DNA from: Sporolactobacillus putidus
Lineage (GTDB): Bacteria; Bacillota; Bacilli; Bacillales; Sporolactobacillaceae
Assembly (NCBI RefSeq): GCF_014647035.1
Contig: NZ_BMOK01000010.1
Location: forward strand, 57,952 to 121,951
Reading direction: 5' to 3'
DNA length: 64,000 nucleotides
Shown: piece after piece, positions 55,139 to 64,000 of the stretch
Layout of the letters: every line of letters begins with the position of its first letter
Numbering within the stretch: the stretch's first letter is position 1
Notes under the pieces: generated by a model
The model's input: only the letters and a program-made list of their open reading frames with translations
Told to the model about the DNA's origin: nothing
Databases searched by the model: none
Made by a program: the position numbers and the translations under genes

Positions 55139-56510
55139 GAATGGTCTGATTATCCCTTATCTGCTGCTGTTAATTTCCGCCCTCCCCTTTTTGAGCCGCG
55201 AAGTGTCGATTTCCGCATACATACAGGGCAATAAAAAACTCGGACTTCATGAAGGTACGCCGCTGCTGCTCTCGCATCTGCTAAAGGGATCCATGATCTT
55301 TTTTCTTTTTCAGTTCATCTCGAACAGCAGTTTGATATGGGGGATACTCTTCACCCTTTTTATTTTCCCGTTCACGATTCTTTATGAAAAGTGGATCCGC
55401 ACGGCCATCAGGAGGCATCTGAATAATCCCAATCATACGCCGCTTACTTTTTTCAGGGAACGCTCAGCCGGGTGTTATTCTTTCCATTTTATCTTACTGA
55501 TTATGGCGCTCATTTCTTTGTTTGCGTTCCTTTCTGAAATCACATGGATGACTCTGCTTACAGCAAACCTGTTCCAAGTCTCCGAAAGATGGGTATTCCT
55601 CTCTCTTTTATTCCTCGTCTATGTTTATGCGGTTGCCGGCGGTTTTTCAGCAATCAGAAAAGTGAGCCGGCTGCTCAATGTTTTCACTTTTTTCATCGTT
55701 GTCTGCCTGCTTCTTTACGCCTACCTCACAAACGGTATTTTTTCGATCTACCACCGCTGGACGATGCAGCAGGCCCGGTTTGATCCGGATCTTTTCTCCG
55801 GTTTCGGAACTCAGAGTTTATGGTTATTTGTCATGATTAGTGTTTACTTTGGATACCTCCTGACCAATTTATCCTTATGGCATATCAGTTTTTCAATGAA
55901 AGAAAACAGAATCCGGACCATTTACAGGTGCGCCGTGTTTTGCTTTGCCAGCCTGATCGTAACGCTGATGATGATTGCCGTGTTTGCCCGGACGACAGAC
56001 CATGGACATCTTTCAACTCTGATCAGCGTCTTGAATGCTCTATCTCACTTCGCCCCGTTTTTCGCTTATTTCCTGATCGCCTCGCTGCTTTCCATTGGCC
56101 TGATCAGTGCGATTGTCAGCCTGAAATCGATCATGGACGCTTTTCTCTTGATCCATCAAGATAGGCAAAACGAGAATCACCGTTTTTTTAAAAAAGTTTA
56201 CGCCGGCTCTCTCCTGCTTCTTATTGTGCTCTTTGCTGTGGTCCGGCCTTCTATGGGTCTTCTCTTTACAAGCATTAAACTCTTCTCGCTACTCTGTATC
56301 GCTTCGATCCCATCTTTTTCCCAAGTGATGCTCTCCAGGAAAAAAATAAGCGGATTCGGGCTGCTCCCCGTCCTCTCAGGCTTCCTTACAGGTTTATACT
56401 TATTTTCAACGCCCTGGCCAATTCTTATTGATCTGTGCTGGAGCCTGATGATCAGCGCGAGTCTGCAATTTTTCATCTGGATATGTCAGGTTTCCTTACA
56501 AAGAGAATAG
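55131..56510 (+). CDS. Divergent SSF-like membrane transporter
   Basis: A 459-residue protein with about 12 predicted helices. The YAVAGGFSAIRKVSRLLN segment corresponds to the conserved YxxxGGxxA...Q region of sodium:solute symporters, and NLSLWHISFSMKENRIR to the following QR loop, but both are degenerate. The start at 55131 (ATGAATGA) overlaps the response-regulator stop by eight bases; longer upstream frames overlap that gene. The substrate is unknown. The three-gene overlap suggests one functional unit in which the transporter either is the target or provides the signal. A GerAB-type germinant protein was considered less likely on length. Confidence 0.65.
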   Translation: MNENGLIIPYLLLLISALPFLSREVSISAYIQGNKKLGLHEGTPLLLSHLLKGSMIFFLFQFISNSSLIWGILFTLFIFPFTILYEKWIRTAIRRHLNNPNHTPLTFFRERSAGCYSFHFILLIMALISLFAFLSEITWMTLLTANLFQVSERWVFLSLLFLVYVYAVAGGFSAIRKVSRLLNVFTFFIVVCLLLYAYLTNGIFSIYHRWTMQQARFDPDLFSGFGTQSLWLFVMISVYFGYLLTNLSLWHISFSMKENRIRTIYRCAVFCFASLIVTLMMIAVFARTTDHGHLSTLISVLNALSHFAPFFAYFLIASLLSIGLISAIVSLKSIMDAFLLIHQDRQNENHRFFKKVYAGSLLLLIVLFAVVRPSMGLLFTSIKLFSLLCIASIPSFSQVMLSRKKISGFGLLPVLSGFLTGLYLFSTPWPILIDLCWSLMISASLQFFIWICQVSLQRE

Positions 56511-56598
56511 ATTTTTATAAAAAACAGATATTTAATTATAACTTTCTGATTTCTTATAATTTTATACTAGAAGTATTAAGAGAGGAGGAGGTTATTTA

Positions 56599-57501
56599 AT
56601 GGCAACCACGATTCAGCGAGGAAAACCGATCTATGCGTTCAGCAAAGATAACGCGCCTGTCGCCTTCGTCAGTCCCGGTGACGAGATCGTCATTGAAACG
56701 TACGACTGCTTTGAGGATCAGATCGTTTCCGAAGAGACAAGTTATGAATCGATCGACTGGAACAGAATTAATCCGGCAACGGGACCTATTTATGTTAAAG
56801 GGGCCGAACCCGGGAAAACACTGGCTGTACACATTGAAAAAATCAGTATCAAAAACAGCGGTGTGCTGTCCACAGGAAAAGATCTGGGAACAATGGGGCA
56901 CAGGCTTGGCGGTCTGCAATTCAAAATCGCTCCAATTGAAAGGGGCAGTATTCTTTTCAACGACAGGATCAAGATCCCTTTTAACAAAATGATCGGTGTC
57001 ATCGGAGTCGCTCCGAAAGAAGGAGCCATTAACTGCGGGACCCCAGGCGAACATGGCGGAAACATGGATACGACTTTAATTACCGAGGGGACCACGCTCT
57101 ACTTCCCGATTTTTCATGAGGGGGCGCTGTTCGGCCTCGGTGACATGCACGCCGCGATGGGTGACGGCGAGATCGGTGTGTCCGGAGTAGAAGTCGGCGG
57201 ATCGGCGACCGTCCGCTTCGAAGTGAGGGACGACCTGAACATCCGTTATCCCATGCTGTCTAATAAACAAGGTATCGCAATGATTGTATCGAAGAGCACA
57301 TTGGATGAGGCCGCAAAAACCAGTGTTGAAGAGATGATCGATTTTCTCATGCCCTATACCGACTTAAGTTTAGGCGACCTGACCATGCTGATGAGCGCTA
57401 TCGGCAACGCGCAAATTTCTCAGATTGTCGATCCAAAGCTGACTGCCCGCTTTTTCGTACCAAGATGGTTTCTCAACACATACGGCATGTATACTTTATA
57501 A
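56599..57501 (+). CDS. Acetamidase/formamidase family protein
   Basis: This 300-residue enzyme of the FmdA/AmdA family hydrolyses short amides to ammonia and the acid. Typical features are the N-terminal PVAFVSPGDEIVIETYD, the mid-domain CGTPGEHGGNMD and the metal/active-site region LGDMHAAMGDGEI. AGAGGAGGAGG stands before the ATG. It is followed 21 bases later by an APC permease, probably in one operon for uptake and breakdown of an amide or amine. Confidence 0.92.
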   Translation: MATTIQRGKPIYAFSKDNAPVAFVSPGDEIVIETYDCFEDQIVSEETSYESIDWNRINPATGPIYVKGAEPGKTLAVHIEKISIKNSGVLSTGKDLGTMGHRLGGLQFKIAPIERGSILFNDRIKIPFNKMIGVIGVAPKEGAINCGTPGEHGGNMDTTLITEGTTLYFPIFHEGALFGLGDMHAAMGDGEIGVSGVEVGGSATVRFEVRDDLNIRYPMLSNKQGIAMIVSKSTLDEAAKTSVEEMIDFLMPYTDLSLGDLTMLMSAIGNAQISQIVDPKLTARFFVPRWFLNTYGMYTL

Positions 57502-57522
57502 TATCTTGAGGTGGAAAATTAA

Positions 57523-58887
57523 ATGACTGAATCCAAATCGTCAACAGGCCATTCCTTTGGCTACAAACAGGAACTGAACCGTGCCCTTTCATTTGGCGAC
57601 CTGCTGATTTACGGCCTGATCTTCATGGTGCCAATCGCACCATTCGGCATTTACGGCCAGATTGCAATCGGGTCCCACGGGATGGTTGCTCTGGCGTACG
57701 CCATCGGCATGGTCGGCATGCTGTTTACTGCTTTCAGCTATTCGAAAATGTCTTCAGCAATTCCGATCGCCGGATCCGTTTATTCCTATGCCCAAAGAGG
57801 CATTAATGATAACGTTGGATTTATCGCCGGATGGCTGATTCTTCTTGACTATATTTTTATTCCGGCACTGCTTTATCTGGTCAGCGCCATTGCCCTGGCC
57901 GACATCGTTCCCCAGATTCCCGTTCTGGTCTGGCTCATTATCTTTATCGGATTCAATACCATCATTAATATCCGCGGCATTGTCTTTACGGCAAAGACAA
58001 ATAAAGTGATCCTGTTTCTTGAATTCGTTGTCCTGGCCGTCTTTATTTTTGTCGGCATCGCGGCCATTGCCCGGCACGTGAACGGAGCGGTATTCACCTT
58101 TAAACCGCTGTTTGATCCTGCCCAGTTCTCGTTGTCCACCGTCATGGGCGCCGTATCAATCGCCGTCCTGAGCTTTCTGGGTTTTGATGCCATTTCAACC
58201 TTGTCTGAAGAATCGAACGGCGGGAAAAAAGCGGTTGGCAAGGCAACCATATTTTCATTGATTATTGTCGGTGTCCTGTTCATCATTCAGACTTGGGTTG
58301 CCGCCCTGGTCTTCCCTAACTATAATGCCTTTAAAAGTCCGGATACCGCGTTTTATCAAGTTGCAGGCATCGCAGGCGGTGACTGGCTCCGAATTGTGAC
58401 GATCGTGGCAACCGCAGTATCGTGGGGCATCGCGAACGCACTTGTGGCACAGACGGCGATCTCGCGTATCCTTTACAGTATGGCTCGCGACAGGAAATTA
58501 CCGCACTTTTTGTCTAAGATCCATCCAAAATATAAAACGCCTTACATCAGTACCCTGCTGGTTGCCCTTGTCTCTTTAATTGTTACAACCATTTTTGCTT
58601 CTCAAATCGGCAAACTGGCATCAGTGGTTAATTTTGGTGCGCTCTCATCCTTTATTCTTCTGCACCTTGCCGTTATGAACTACTATCTGCGCAAACAGAA
58701 AAGCAAAAACTATCTCCAGTATTTTATTATGCCGCTGATCGGCCTGCTGATCATTGGTTTTGTATGGTGGAATCTGGATCCTCTCGCAAAGACACTGGGT
58801 TTCTCATGGCTTGCGATTGGCATTGTCTATCTGATTTTCCTGAAAATTTTCGGCAAAGACACAAAGATTTCCGTCGATCTGCCCTAA
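57523..58887 (+). CDS. APC-superfamily amino acid/polyamine permease (PuuP-like)
   Basis: A 454-residue permease with about 12 predicted helices. The first-helix region FMVPIAPFGIYGQIA and PIAGSVYSYAQRGI fit putrescine/amino acid importers of the PuuP class. The stretch LSFLGFDAISTLSEE is characteristic of the family. AGGTGG precedes the ATG. It shares a transcript with the formamidase gene upstream, and a terminator follows. The substrate may be an amide-bearing amino acid or an amine. Confidence 0.9.
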   Translation: MTESKSSTGHSFGYKQELNRALSFGDLLIYGLIFMVPIAPFGIYGQIAIGSHGMVALAYAIGMVGMLFTAFSYSKMSSAIPIAGSVYSYAQRGINDNVGFIAGWLILLDYIFIPALLYLVSAIALADIVPQIPVLVWLIIFIGFNTIINIRGIVFTAKTNKVILFLEFVVLAVFIFVGIAAIARHVNGAVFTFKPLFDPAQFSLSTVMGAVSIAVLSFLGFDAISTLSEESNGGKKAVGKATIFSLIIVGVLFIIQTWVAALVFPNYNAFKSPDTAFYQVAGIAGGDWLRIVTIVATAVSWGIANALVAQTAISRILYSMARDRKLPHFLSKIHPKYKTPYISTLLVALVSLIVTTIFASQIGKLASVVNFGALSSFILLHLAVMNYYLRKQKSKNYLQYFIMPLIGLLIIGFVWWNLDPLAKTLGFSWLAIGIVYLIFLKIFGKDTKISVDLP

Positions 58888-58901
58888 ATCTCTGGCCTAT
58901 C

Positions 58902-58928
58902 AAACCGGGCTCTTCTGCCCGGTTTTTA
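58902..58928 (+). terminator. Intrinsic terminator after the permease gene
   Basis: AAACCGGGC pairs with GCCCGGTTT over a six-base loop and runs into T5, 15 bases after the permease stop. Confidence 0.9.
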
Positions 58929-58981
58929 TATTATTAAGCGGACTCAGGGACTCTGCCAAATTTTCCATTGATCCTGATTTC

Positions 58982-59010
58982 TTGACAGGGTTAACAGATA
59001 AAAATTAATT
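58982..59010 (+). promoter_or_regulatory. Sigma-A-type promoter of the amidase gene
   Basis: A perfect TTGACA -35 (58982-58987) is followed after 17 bases by a weak TTAATT -10. Transcription would start about 20 bases before the start codon. The -10 is poor, so confidence is moderate. Confidence 0.45.
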
Positions 59011-59036
59011 TAAAAGAACAGCAGGAGGTCATGTTC

Positions 59037-60572
59037 ATGAAGAAACCGGATCTTGAATCACTTCGGAAAATTATTTCTATGTATCATATGACCATGGATG
59101 ATGCTGAAATCAATGCCTACCAAAAAATTATGAATGAAAGTCTTTTCGATTCATATGAGCATGTCGACCGAATGGTTGAGCCAGAATTGCCTGTGAACTA
59201 TAAACGGACGCCCGGATACCGGCCTCCTAAAGAGGAAAATCCTTTAAATGCCTGGTATTGGAAAACTGAAGTGGAGCATGCCGAATTAGGAAAACTATCG
59301 GGAAAAAAGATTGTCCTGAAGGATAATGTCAGTCTGGCAGGGGTTCCGATGATGAACGGGACAAAAGTTCTTGAAGGATTTGTCCCTCAGATTGACGCAA
59401 CAATTGTCACCCGTATTCTGGACGAAGGCGGAGAAATACTGGGGAAAGCAGTCTGCGAGAGTCTGTGCTGCAGCTGCAGCAGCTTTACCTCCGACACCGG
59501 ACCGGTACTCAATCCCCATAATACACTTTATTCTGCCGGAGGATCTTCCAGTGGAAGCGCCGCTCTCGTCGCCTCAGGTGAAGCAGATATGGCCATCGGC
59601 TGCGACCAGACCGGCTCGATCCGAATGCCAAGTGCATGGTGCGGCATCGTTGGTCTGAAACCGTCATGGGGTCTTGTCCCTTATACGGGAATATTTCCGG
59701 TCGATATAACACTGGATCATGTCGGTCCGATGGCAAGAACCGTAGATAATGTGGCTCTGCTTTTGGAAGTCATCGCCGGACCGGACGGGCTGGACCCGCG
59801 TCAATACGGCCTGCAGCCAAAATCCTATTCAAAATACTTAACCGGCGACGCAGCTGGACTGCGGATGGGCATTGTGGAGGAGGGATTCGGCTGGAAAAAC
59901 CTTTCCGAACAGGATGTCGATCGGACGGTAAGAAAGGCCGCCGAATCATTTACCAAGTGCGGAGCATCGGTTGAAACGGTGTCGATACCGATGCATCGTG
60001 ACGGGATCCATATTGCCAATATCATTAATACTGAAGGAACAACAGTACAAATGTTCAGAGGCAACGGCCTGGGAACAAGCTGGAAGGGCTACCACCAGAC
60101 CCAGCTGCTCGATGCCTTTGCCGACGGGATGGCCGCACGTGCAAATGATCTTTCCGCTGCAGCCAAAATCACAATCATGACCGGACAGTATATGCAAAAC
60201 GCATATCGCGGACGATATTATGCCAAGGCGCAGAATCTGGCGCGCCTGCTGAGAAAAGCGTATGACAACGCATTCCGCAGTTTTGATGTTCTGATCATGC
60301 CTACCGTTCCTTACAAGGCTACAAAACTTCCGGACAATGAAACTGAACTCAAGAAAATAATCGATCTCTCTTTTGGGGTCGATACCAATACCGGCGTCTT
60401 CGATGTCACCGGGCATCCAGCGATAAACGTGCCCTGCGGTTCAACAGACGGACTGCCGATCGGCATGATGCTGATCGGCAGATATGGAGAAGAAGAAACC
60501 CTGCTGCGCGCCGCCCATGCTTTTGAAACCCTGACTCATGGGTTGTTTACGAAACCTGCAGAACTTAAATAA
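59037..60572 (+). CDS. Amidase, amidase-signature family
   Basis: This 511-residue amidase has the Ser-cisSer-Lys triad: K95 in IVLKDN, cis-serine S170 in GGSSSGSAA and nucleophile S194 in QTGSIRMPS. The length is usual for free amidases rather than GatA, and no gatB/gatC are present. The second ATG (59037) is chosen because AGGAGG is only two bases from the first one (59031). A CCSCSS cysteine-rich stretch precedes the signature. The substrate is unknown. Its neighbourhood suggests ammonia release from amides or carbamoyl compounds. Confidence 0.9.
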   Translation: MKKPDLESLRKIISMYHMTMDDAEINAYQKIMNESLFDSYEHVDRMVEPELPVNYKRTPGYRPPKEENPLNAWYWKTEVEHAELGKLSGKKIVLKDNVSLAGVPMMNGTKVLEGFVPQIDATIVTRILDEGGEILGKAVCESLCCSCSSFTSDTGPVLNPHNTLYSAGGSSSGSAALVASGEADMAIGCDQTGSIRMPSAWCGIVGLKPSWGLVPYTGIFPVDITLDHVGPMARTVDNVALLLEVIAGPDGLDPRQYGLQPKSYSKYLTGDAAGLRMGIVEEGFGWKNLSEQDVDRTVRKAAESFTKCGASVETVSIPMHRDGIHIANIINTEGTTVQMFRGNGLGTSWKGYHQTQLLDAFADGMAARANDLSAAAKITIMTGQYMQNAYRGRYYAKAQNLARLLRKAYDNAFRSFDVLIMPTVPYKATKLPDNETELKKIIDLSFGVDTNTGVFDVTGHPAINVPCGSTDGLPIGMMLIGRYGEEETLLRAAHAFETLTHGLFTKPAELK

Positions 60573-60679
60573 GAGTAAGAAACAAACACAAAATTCGTGG
60601 ATCCCATCCGACTGATTATTTAATCATTGTACAAGAATCATCCCCTTAACAGCTTTGAAAGATAGGGTTATTCCCTAAT

Positions 60680-61621
60680 CTAAAGCTGGTTTTTTGGGTT
60701 AGCCGTTTCGCTTTCCCGAATTACTGAAAAAATATTGACGCCAATGACACCGAGTATCACCAGCACTGCGCCAACATAGTGATAATAGTAGAGGTTTTCA
60801 TTCAGGAAGACCGCTCCGGAGAATATAGAGATGATGGTCGTCAGATTGGTAAACGCACCGAATTTCGAAGCCTGGATTTCAGAGAGCGCAAAGTTTGACA
60901 GAAAAAAAGTGATAAATGACGCAAACACCCCTAAATATAAAACAGATATGAAAAATAAAGGATGGAAAAAGGGCTGCACATATTGTGAAAGCGTGCCTTG
61001 AATCAGGTGATTGATCAGAGCCATAAAGTTAAAACTGATAAATCCGATGAAAATCATGATGTAGGTCATATCGATCATTCTATATTTTTGTGTCATCGCT
61101 CTTGCCAGAACATTATAACCGGCGTAGGAAAGTGTACTTAAAATAAATAATAGGATACCCAACCACCGGGCTTCGCCTAAATGTCCACCCATCATTAAAA
61201 AAATAAACAGCACCCCGGATACAGATAGAACGATTGAAAATTTCTGGATTCCGTTCGTTTTTTCTTTCAACAAGAAGGCGGCCAGTAGCAACGTAAAAAT
61301 AGGCAGCAACGCCTGAATGATGCCTGCTTCAGTTGCAGGAAGCGATGTAAGCCCCAGCGCTTGTGTTAAAAAATAGAAACACGGATTCAGCAGGGAAATC
61401 GGCAGAAAGCGCAGGACATCCCGCAAGTGTATGGATAATCTGATCCCTGCAGCCAAAAGAATAATCATCGAAAATAAAAAGGCTAGTGTAAAACGATCGG
61501 CGAGAACATCCAGAGGACTGGTGTACCGGAGCGCTAATTTGACAAACATGAAAGAAAATCCGATAATCGTTGAAAAAAGTACGGCTGATAAATAGGCAAA
61601 AAACCGTCTGGAAAAAATCAC
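60680..61621 (-). CDS. EamA/DMT-family transporter
   Basis: A 313-residue membrane protein of ten predicted helices made of two EamA repeats (about residues 8-140 and 150-295). The family exports or imports small metabolites such as amino acids. No specificity can be read. It lies convergent with the amidase gene. The downstream leftward region shows no clear terminator. Confidence 0.88.
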   Translation of the reverse strand: MIFSRRFFAYLSAVLFSTIIGFSFMFVKLALRYTSPLDVLADRFTLAFLFSMIILLAAGIRLSIHLRDVLRFLPISLLNPCFYFLTQALGLTSLPATEAGIIQALLPIFTLLLAAFLLKEKTNGIQKFSIVLSVSGVLFIFLMMGGHLGEARWLGILLFILSTLSYAGYNVLARAMTQKYRMIDMTYIMIFIGFISFNFMALINHLIQGTLSQYVQPFFHPLFFISVLYLGVFASFITFFLSNFALSEIQASKFGAFTNLTTIISIFSGAVFLNENLYYYHYVGAVLVILGVIGVNIFSVIRESETANPKNQL

Positions 61622-61760
61622 GTCATCATCTCCAACTCAGTGCGGCGAATCGCAATTTTGAATCTGTGCCTAATCTTCTTTTCTATACAATAGCTGCTTT
61701 ATCGAACAATAACAGAAAATGACTGCAAACGAAACAAGGATCCATCCATCTGCTCATATT

Positions 61761-61827
61761 TGAAAAAAAAGGAAAAGGAGTCCTGCATGGCATGACCGGT
61801 GCGCAGTCTGAATACCAAAGGACTCCT
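61761..61827 (-). terminator. Probable terminator downstream of hyuB (minus strand)
   Basis: On the minus strand AGGAGTCCT (61827-61819) can pair with AGGACTCCT (61784-61776) across a 34-base loop, and a T-rich tract follows (TTTTCCTTTTTTTT). The loop is long, so efficiency is uncertain. Confidence 0.5.
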
Positions 61828-61916
61828 CAATAATAAACGTTTTGAACCCATCGTTAAATATCACGATATGAAATGCCTTGAACGCACGCCATGGATCAGC
61901 TCGCTCATCTCTTCAT

Positions 61917-63683
61917 TTAGTGAGCGATACGCAAATTTTTTGTCGCTTCCCAGTTAATCTCGTTGTCCATGATCACGACGCCATATTCCGACTTCGCCCT
62001 TGCCAGAGATACGTAGCCGTCCTGAACATCCGTAAGAACCTTCTTCGGATCGCGCTCGTACGGATCCCCATATCCACCCCCGCACGGTCCGACAATCCGC
62101 AGGGTTTCGCCTTTATGCGTCTTTTTATAGGGAACCTTCGACGGCAGTGAGGTTCCCCGGCCCTCTTGATCCGTGAATATCAGCTGGCTCGGTGTGCCGT
62201 CTTTGCCGCCGTCAAAGCCCCACGGCGCGTATTTCTGGCCTTCACCTTCGACGGAGAAACCTCCCTCATCTGTAAACTCAATATCCCGGATCGGGCCGAC
62301 ACCGCCCCTGTACTTTCCTGCCGCCGCGGCGTTATCCGGAAACTCGTATCGGGTCACACTTAGGGGGTGATGGGATTCGATATCTTCAATCGGATTGTTT
62401 CGTGTATTGGCGTACAGCACATCAATGGCATCCATCCCGTCTTTCCCGTAACGTCCTCCGGAACTTCCCGCCATAATGTCCATATATACCCAGTATTTTT
62501 TATCAATCATCCCACTGTAAGCAACCATATACAGATTCCCGATTCCCGCACAGATCTGGTTCGGAACGGCCTGCCCCAATGCGCGCATGATCGTATCGGC
62601 CAGGGCATTGCCCGGACAGAATCTGGAAATCGTCGGTGCCGGATAGACCGGATTAGCCAAAGTCCCTTCCGGAGCAATAATTTTTATGGGACGGATCATT
62701 CCTGCATTTTGGGGTATATAGCCGAATTTTTTAGAGTCCAGCAATATGGTCCGGATCGTTAAATAAACGGCCATGTCCGTTGTTCCCGCAAGAGGCATGT
62801 TAATGGGCCGGTCGTCAACCTGATCGGATGTACCCGTTAAGTCCACAATCATCTCATCATCTTTTACGGTTAAATTAACGACAAATTTCAAATCTTTTCG
62901 CTTCGGATCCGGGCTGTCCAAATAACCGTCTATATATCCGACCGAATGATACGTGCCGTTTGAAATCTTTGAAATTTCATTGCGCAGGATGCGTTCCGAG
63001 TAATCCATCAAATAATCACGGGCTGCCCGGACAGTCTCCAATCCAAATTTCTCAACTATCTCCAGGTAGCGTTCCGCACCGATTCGACAGGTTGCAATCT
63101 GCGCTTCCATGTCGCCGACAACCATATCGGTGGCCCGCACATTGTCCCGAATCAGGCGCCACACCATATCCACCTTTTTTCCTTCTTCATAAACCTTGAT
63201 CGCTTTGAATTGCATGCCTTCTGCGAAGCAGTCAACGGCGTCGATAATACCGATGGAACCGGGCGACAAAGCGCCTAAATCCAGCTGATGAGCCGTGGAG
63301 CAGGAAAAGCCGATCAACTCTCCCTTGTAATAGACGGGAACAAAGAACCCGCAGTCCGGCTGATGCGTCGCACCGTAAAAGGCAGAATTATGAAGAATAG
63401 CATCACCCGGTTTAAAATCATAGCCCCTCTCCGCCATGATTTCTTTGATCCCGTGAAGATATCCCGGTATAGGGCCGGATTGCAGCGGGGTGCTGTTTAC
63501 TGACTCGCACAGCTGCTGCCCATTTTCATCAAGCAGGGCGCAGCCAAAATCGTTCGACTCGCGAATGATACTGGAATAGGACATACGTGCAAGCTTATGG
63601 CCCATTTCGATCGCAATATTTTTAAGTGCCCCGCCTACAACCTGAGCAGTAATCGGATCTATCGTCGTTTTCGTATCAACCAT
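61917..63683 (-). CDS. Hydantoinase B / oxoprolinase-type subunit (HyuB-like)
   Basis: A 588-residue protein of the HyuB/oxoprolinase beta/acetone-carboxylase alpha family. Marks are the N-terminal DPITAQVVGGALKNIA, the metal-site LHNSAFYGATHQPD and STAHQLDLGA, and the C-terminal GPCGGGYGDPYERDP. The ATG at 63683 follows AGGAGTGG and overlaps the hyuA stop by one base (TAATG). The frame open to 63743 lies inside hyuA. The family splits cyclic amides or carboxylates ketones with ATP, but needs the HyuA-type partner, whose gene is truncated here. Confidence 0.92.
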   Translation of the reverse strand: MVDTKTTIDPITAQVVGGALKNIAIEMGHKLARMSYSSIIRESNDFGCALLDENGQQLCESVNSTPLQSGPIPGYLHGIKEIMAERGYDFKPGDAILHNSAFYGATHQPDCGFFVPVYYKGELIGFSCSTAHQLDLGALSPGSIGIIDAVDCFAEGMQFKAIKVYEEGKKVDMVWRLIRDNVRATDMVVGDMEAQIATCRIGAERYLEIVEKFGLETVRAARDYLMDYSERILRNEISKISNGTYHSVGYIDGYLDSPDPKRKDLKFVVNLTVKDDEMIVDLTGTSDQVDDRPINMPLAGTTDMAVYLTIRTILLDSKKFGYIPQNAGMIRPIKIIAPEGTLANPVYPAPTISRFCPGNALADTIMRALGQAVPNQICAGIGNLYMVAYSGMIDKKYWVYMDIMAGSSGGRYGKDGMDAIDVLYANTRNNPIEDIESHHPLSVTRYEFPDNAAAAGKYRGGVGPIRDIEFTDEGGFSVEGEGQKYAPWGFDGGKDGTPSQLIFTDQEGRGTSLPSKVPYKKTHKGETLRIVGPCGGGYGDPYERDPKKVLTDVQDGYVSLARAKSEYGVVIMDNEINWEATKNLRIAH

Positions 63684-63937
63684 TACGCTTCCACTCCTAT
63701 TTCTACTAAAATACTCCCGTTTGCTAGCATGGTAGCCGTACATTCAGGAGGAATAACCGTCGTCGTATCCTTTTGCAGGATGATGCAAGGCCCCGGTATC
63801 GGTTCATCGATAGGCAATTTTTCTTTTTGGTAATGCGGGGTGTCGAATGTCTTTAGAGAACCGTCCGAACGGAACCAGGCCGGTGCCGTATTAACCTCTG
63901 CCTCTTCGAGGGAATGAACGCCTTCCGAAAAATGGGT
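63683..63937 (-). pseudogene. 3' fragment of hydantoinase/oxoprolinase subunit A (hyuA)
   Basis: In the minus-strand frame ending with TAA at 63683, about 84 codons read as a HyuA C-terminus: FDTPHYQKEKLPIDEPIPGP, then a CIILQKDTTTVIPPE stretch like the family signature GPAIIEQxDTTxxxPP. Upstream the frame meets TAG at 63940-63938, and the sequence beyond it is AT-rich with stops in the frames examined. The gene is therefore cut, leaving hyuB without an intact partner, unless another copy exists elsewhere. Confidence 0.75.
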
Positions 63938-64000
63938 CTAAACTTTTTAGTGTTGATGAGCGTTCATCAGCACTATTTTTGTACAAAAAAGGACATCATT
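63934..64000. other. Probable mobile-element end interrupting hyuA
   Basis: Immediately beyond the break in hyuA the plus strand carries a hairpin, TAGTGTTGATGA-GCG-TTCATCAGCACTA (about 63949-63975), followed by T5. Such terminal hairpins are common at insertion-sequence ends, where they block read-through. No transposase is visible before the window ends, so the identity is unproven. Confidence 0.35.

Noticed and set aside
59037..60572. GatA subunit of the tRNA amidotransferase
   Set aside because: The triad is shared, but gatB and gatC are absent and the sequence carries a long N-terminal extension of free amidases.

Overview
The window looks like a chromosomal segment of a low-to-moderate GC, spore-forming Bacillales, possibly of the Sporolactobacillus type. 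The reasons are a complete teichoic-acid D-alanylation (dlt) operon that includes dltX, a CDP-glycerol glycerophosphotransferase, an ArlRS-like two-component system, strong AGGAGG-type ribosome binding sites, frequent TTG starts and Bacillales-type intergenic repeats. The genus is an inference. No rRNA, tRNA, CRISPR array, complete prophage or complete insertion sequence was recognised.

Positions 1-7.4 kb hold a surface-polysaccharide locus: an O-antigen ligase/polymerase-like protein cut by the window edge, an NDP-sugar epimerase, a phosphoglycosyl transferase, a flippase and two GT4 glycosyltransferases. Positions 7.4-9.7 kb hold a two-component system. Positions 10.1-16 kb hold the dlt operon, led by a DltE/PbpX-like serine hydrolase and preceded by 11-bp direct repeats, a good promoter and a structured leader ending in an intrinsic terminator. 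A 1571-residue GT2-TagF-TagF fusion follows at 16.2-20.9 kb. A Ugp-type glycerol-phosphate ABC transporter with a metallophosphoesterase and its own Crp/Fnr regulator lies at 21.3-27.4 kb. A DUF1906-LysM-peptidoglycan-binding protein, a processive GT2 and a LytR-CpsA-Psr protein complete the envelope half at 27.9-32.2 kb. Together these genes point to synthesis, D-alanylation, attachment and possible recycling of glycerol-phosphate polymers.

Positions 33-43 kb hold a putrescine-to-GABA-to-succinate-semialdehyde catabolic cluster: permease, gabT, aldehyde dehydrogenase and patA. It comes with a sigma-54-dependent activator (CBS-PAS-PAS-AAA-HTH) and a near-perfect -24/-12 promoter upstream of patA. 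An orphan branched-chain amino acid-type binding lipoprotein is next to it. Positions 43.2-49.8 kb hold a decayed amine-oxidation area: a 3' remnant of etfA, a frameshifted FAD oxidoreductase, a CdaR-type regulator, an aldehyde dehydrogenase and an ornithine cyclodeaminase-family enzyme, plus a 21-nt periodic repeat array.

Positions 50-53 kb encode two secreted cell-wall hydrolases, one with an apparent 3' frameshift. Positions 53.7-56.5 kb hold a LytS/YesM-YesN-type two-component system translationally coupled to a divergent SSF-like permease. Positions 56.6-64 kb are a nitrogen-scavenging region: formamidase/acetamidase, APC permease, amidase, EamA exporter and hydantoinase/oxoprolinase HyuB. 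The matching hyuA gene is cut after its last 84 codons, probably by a mobile element whose end lies at the right edge of the window.
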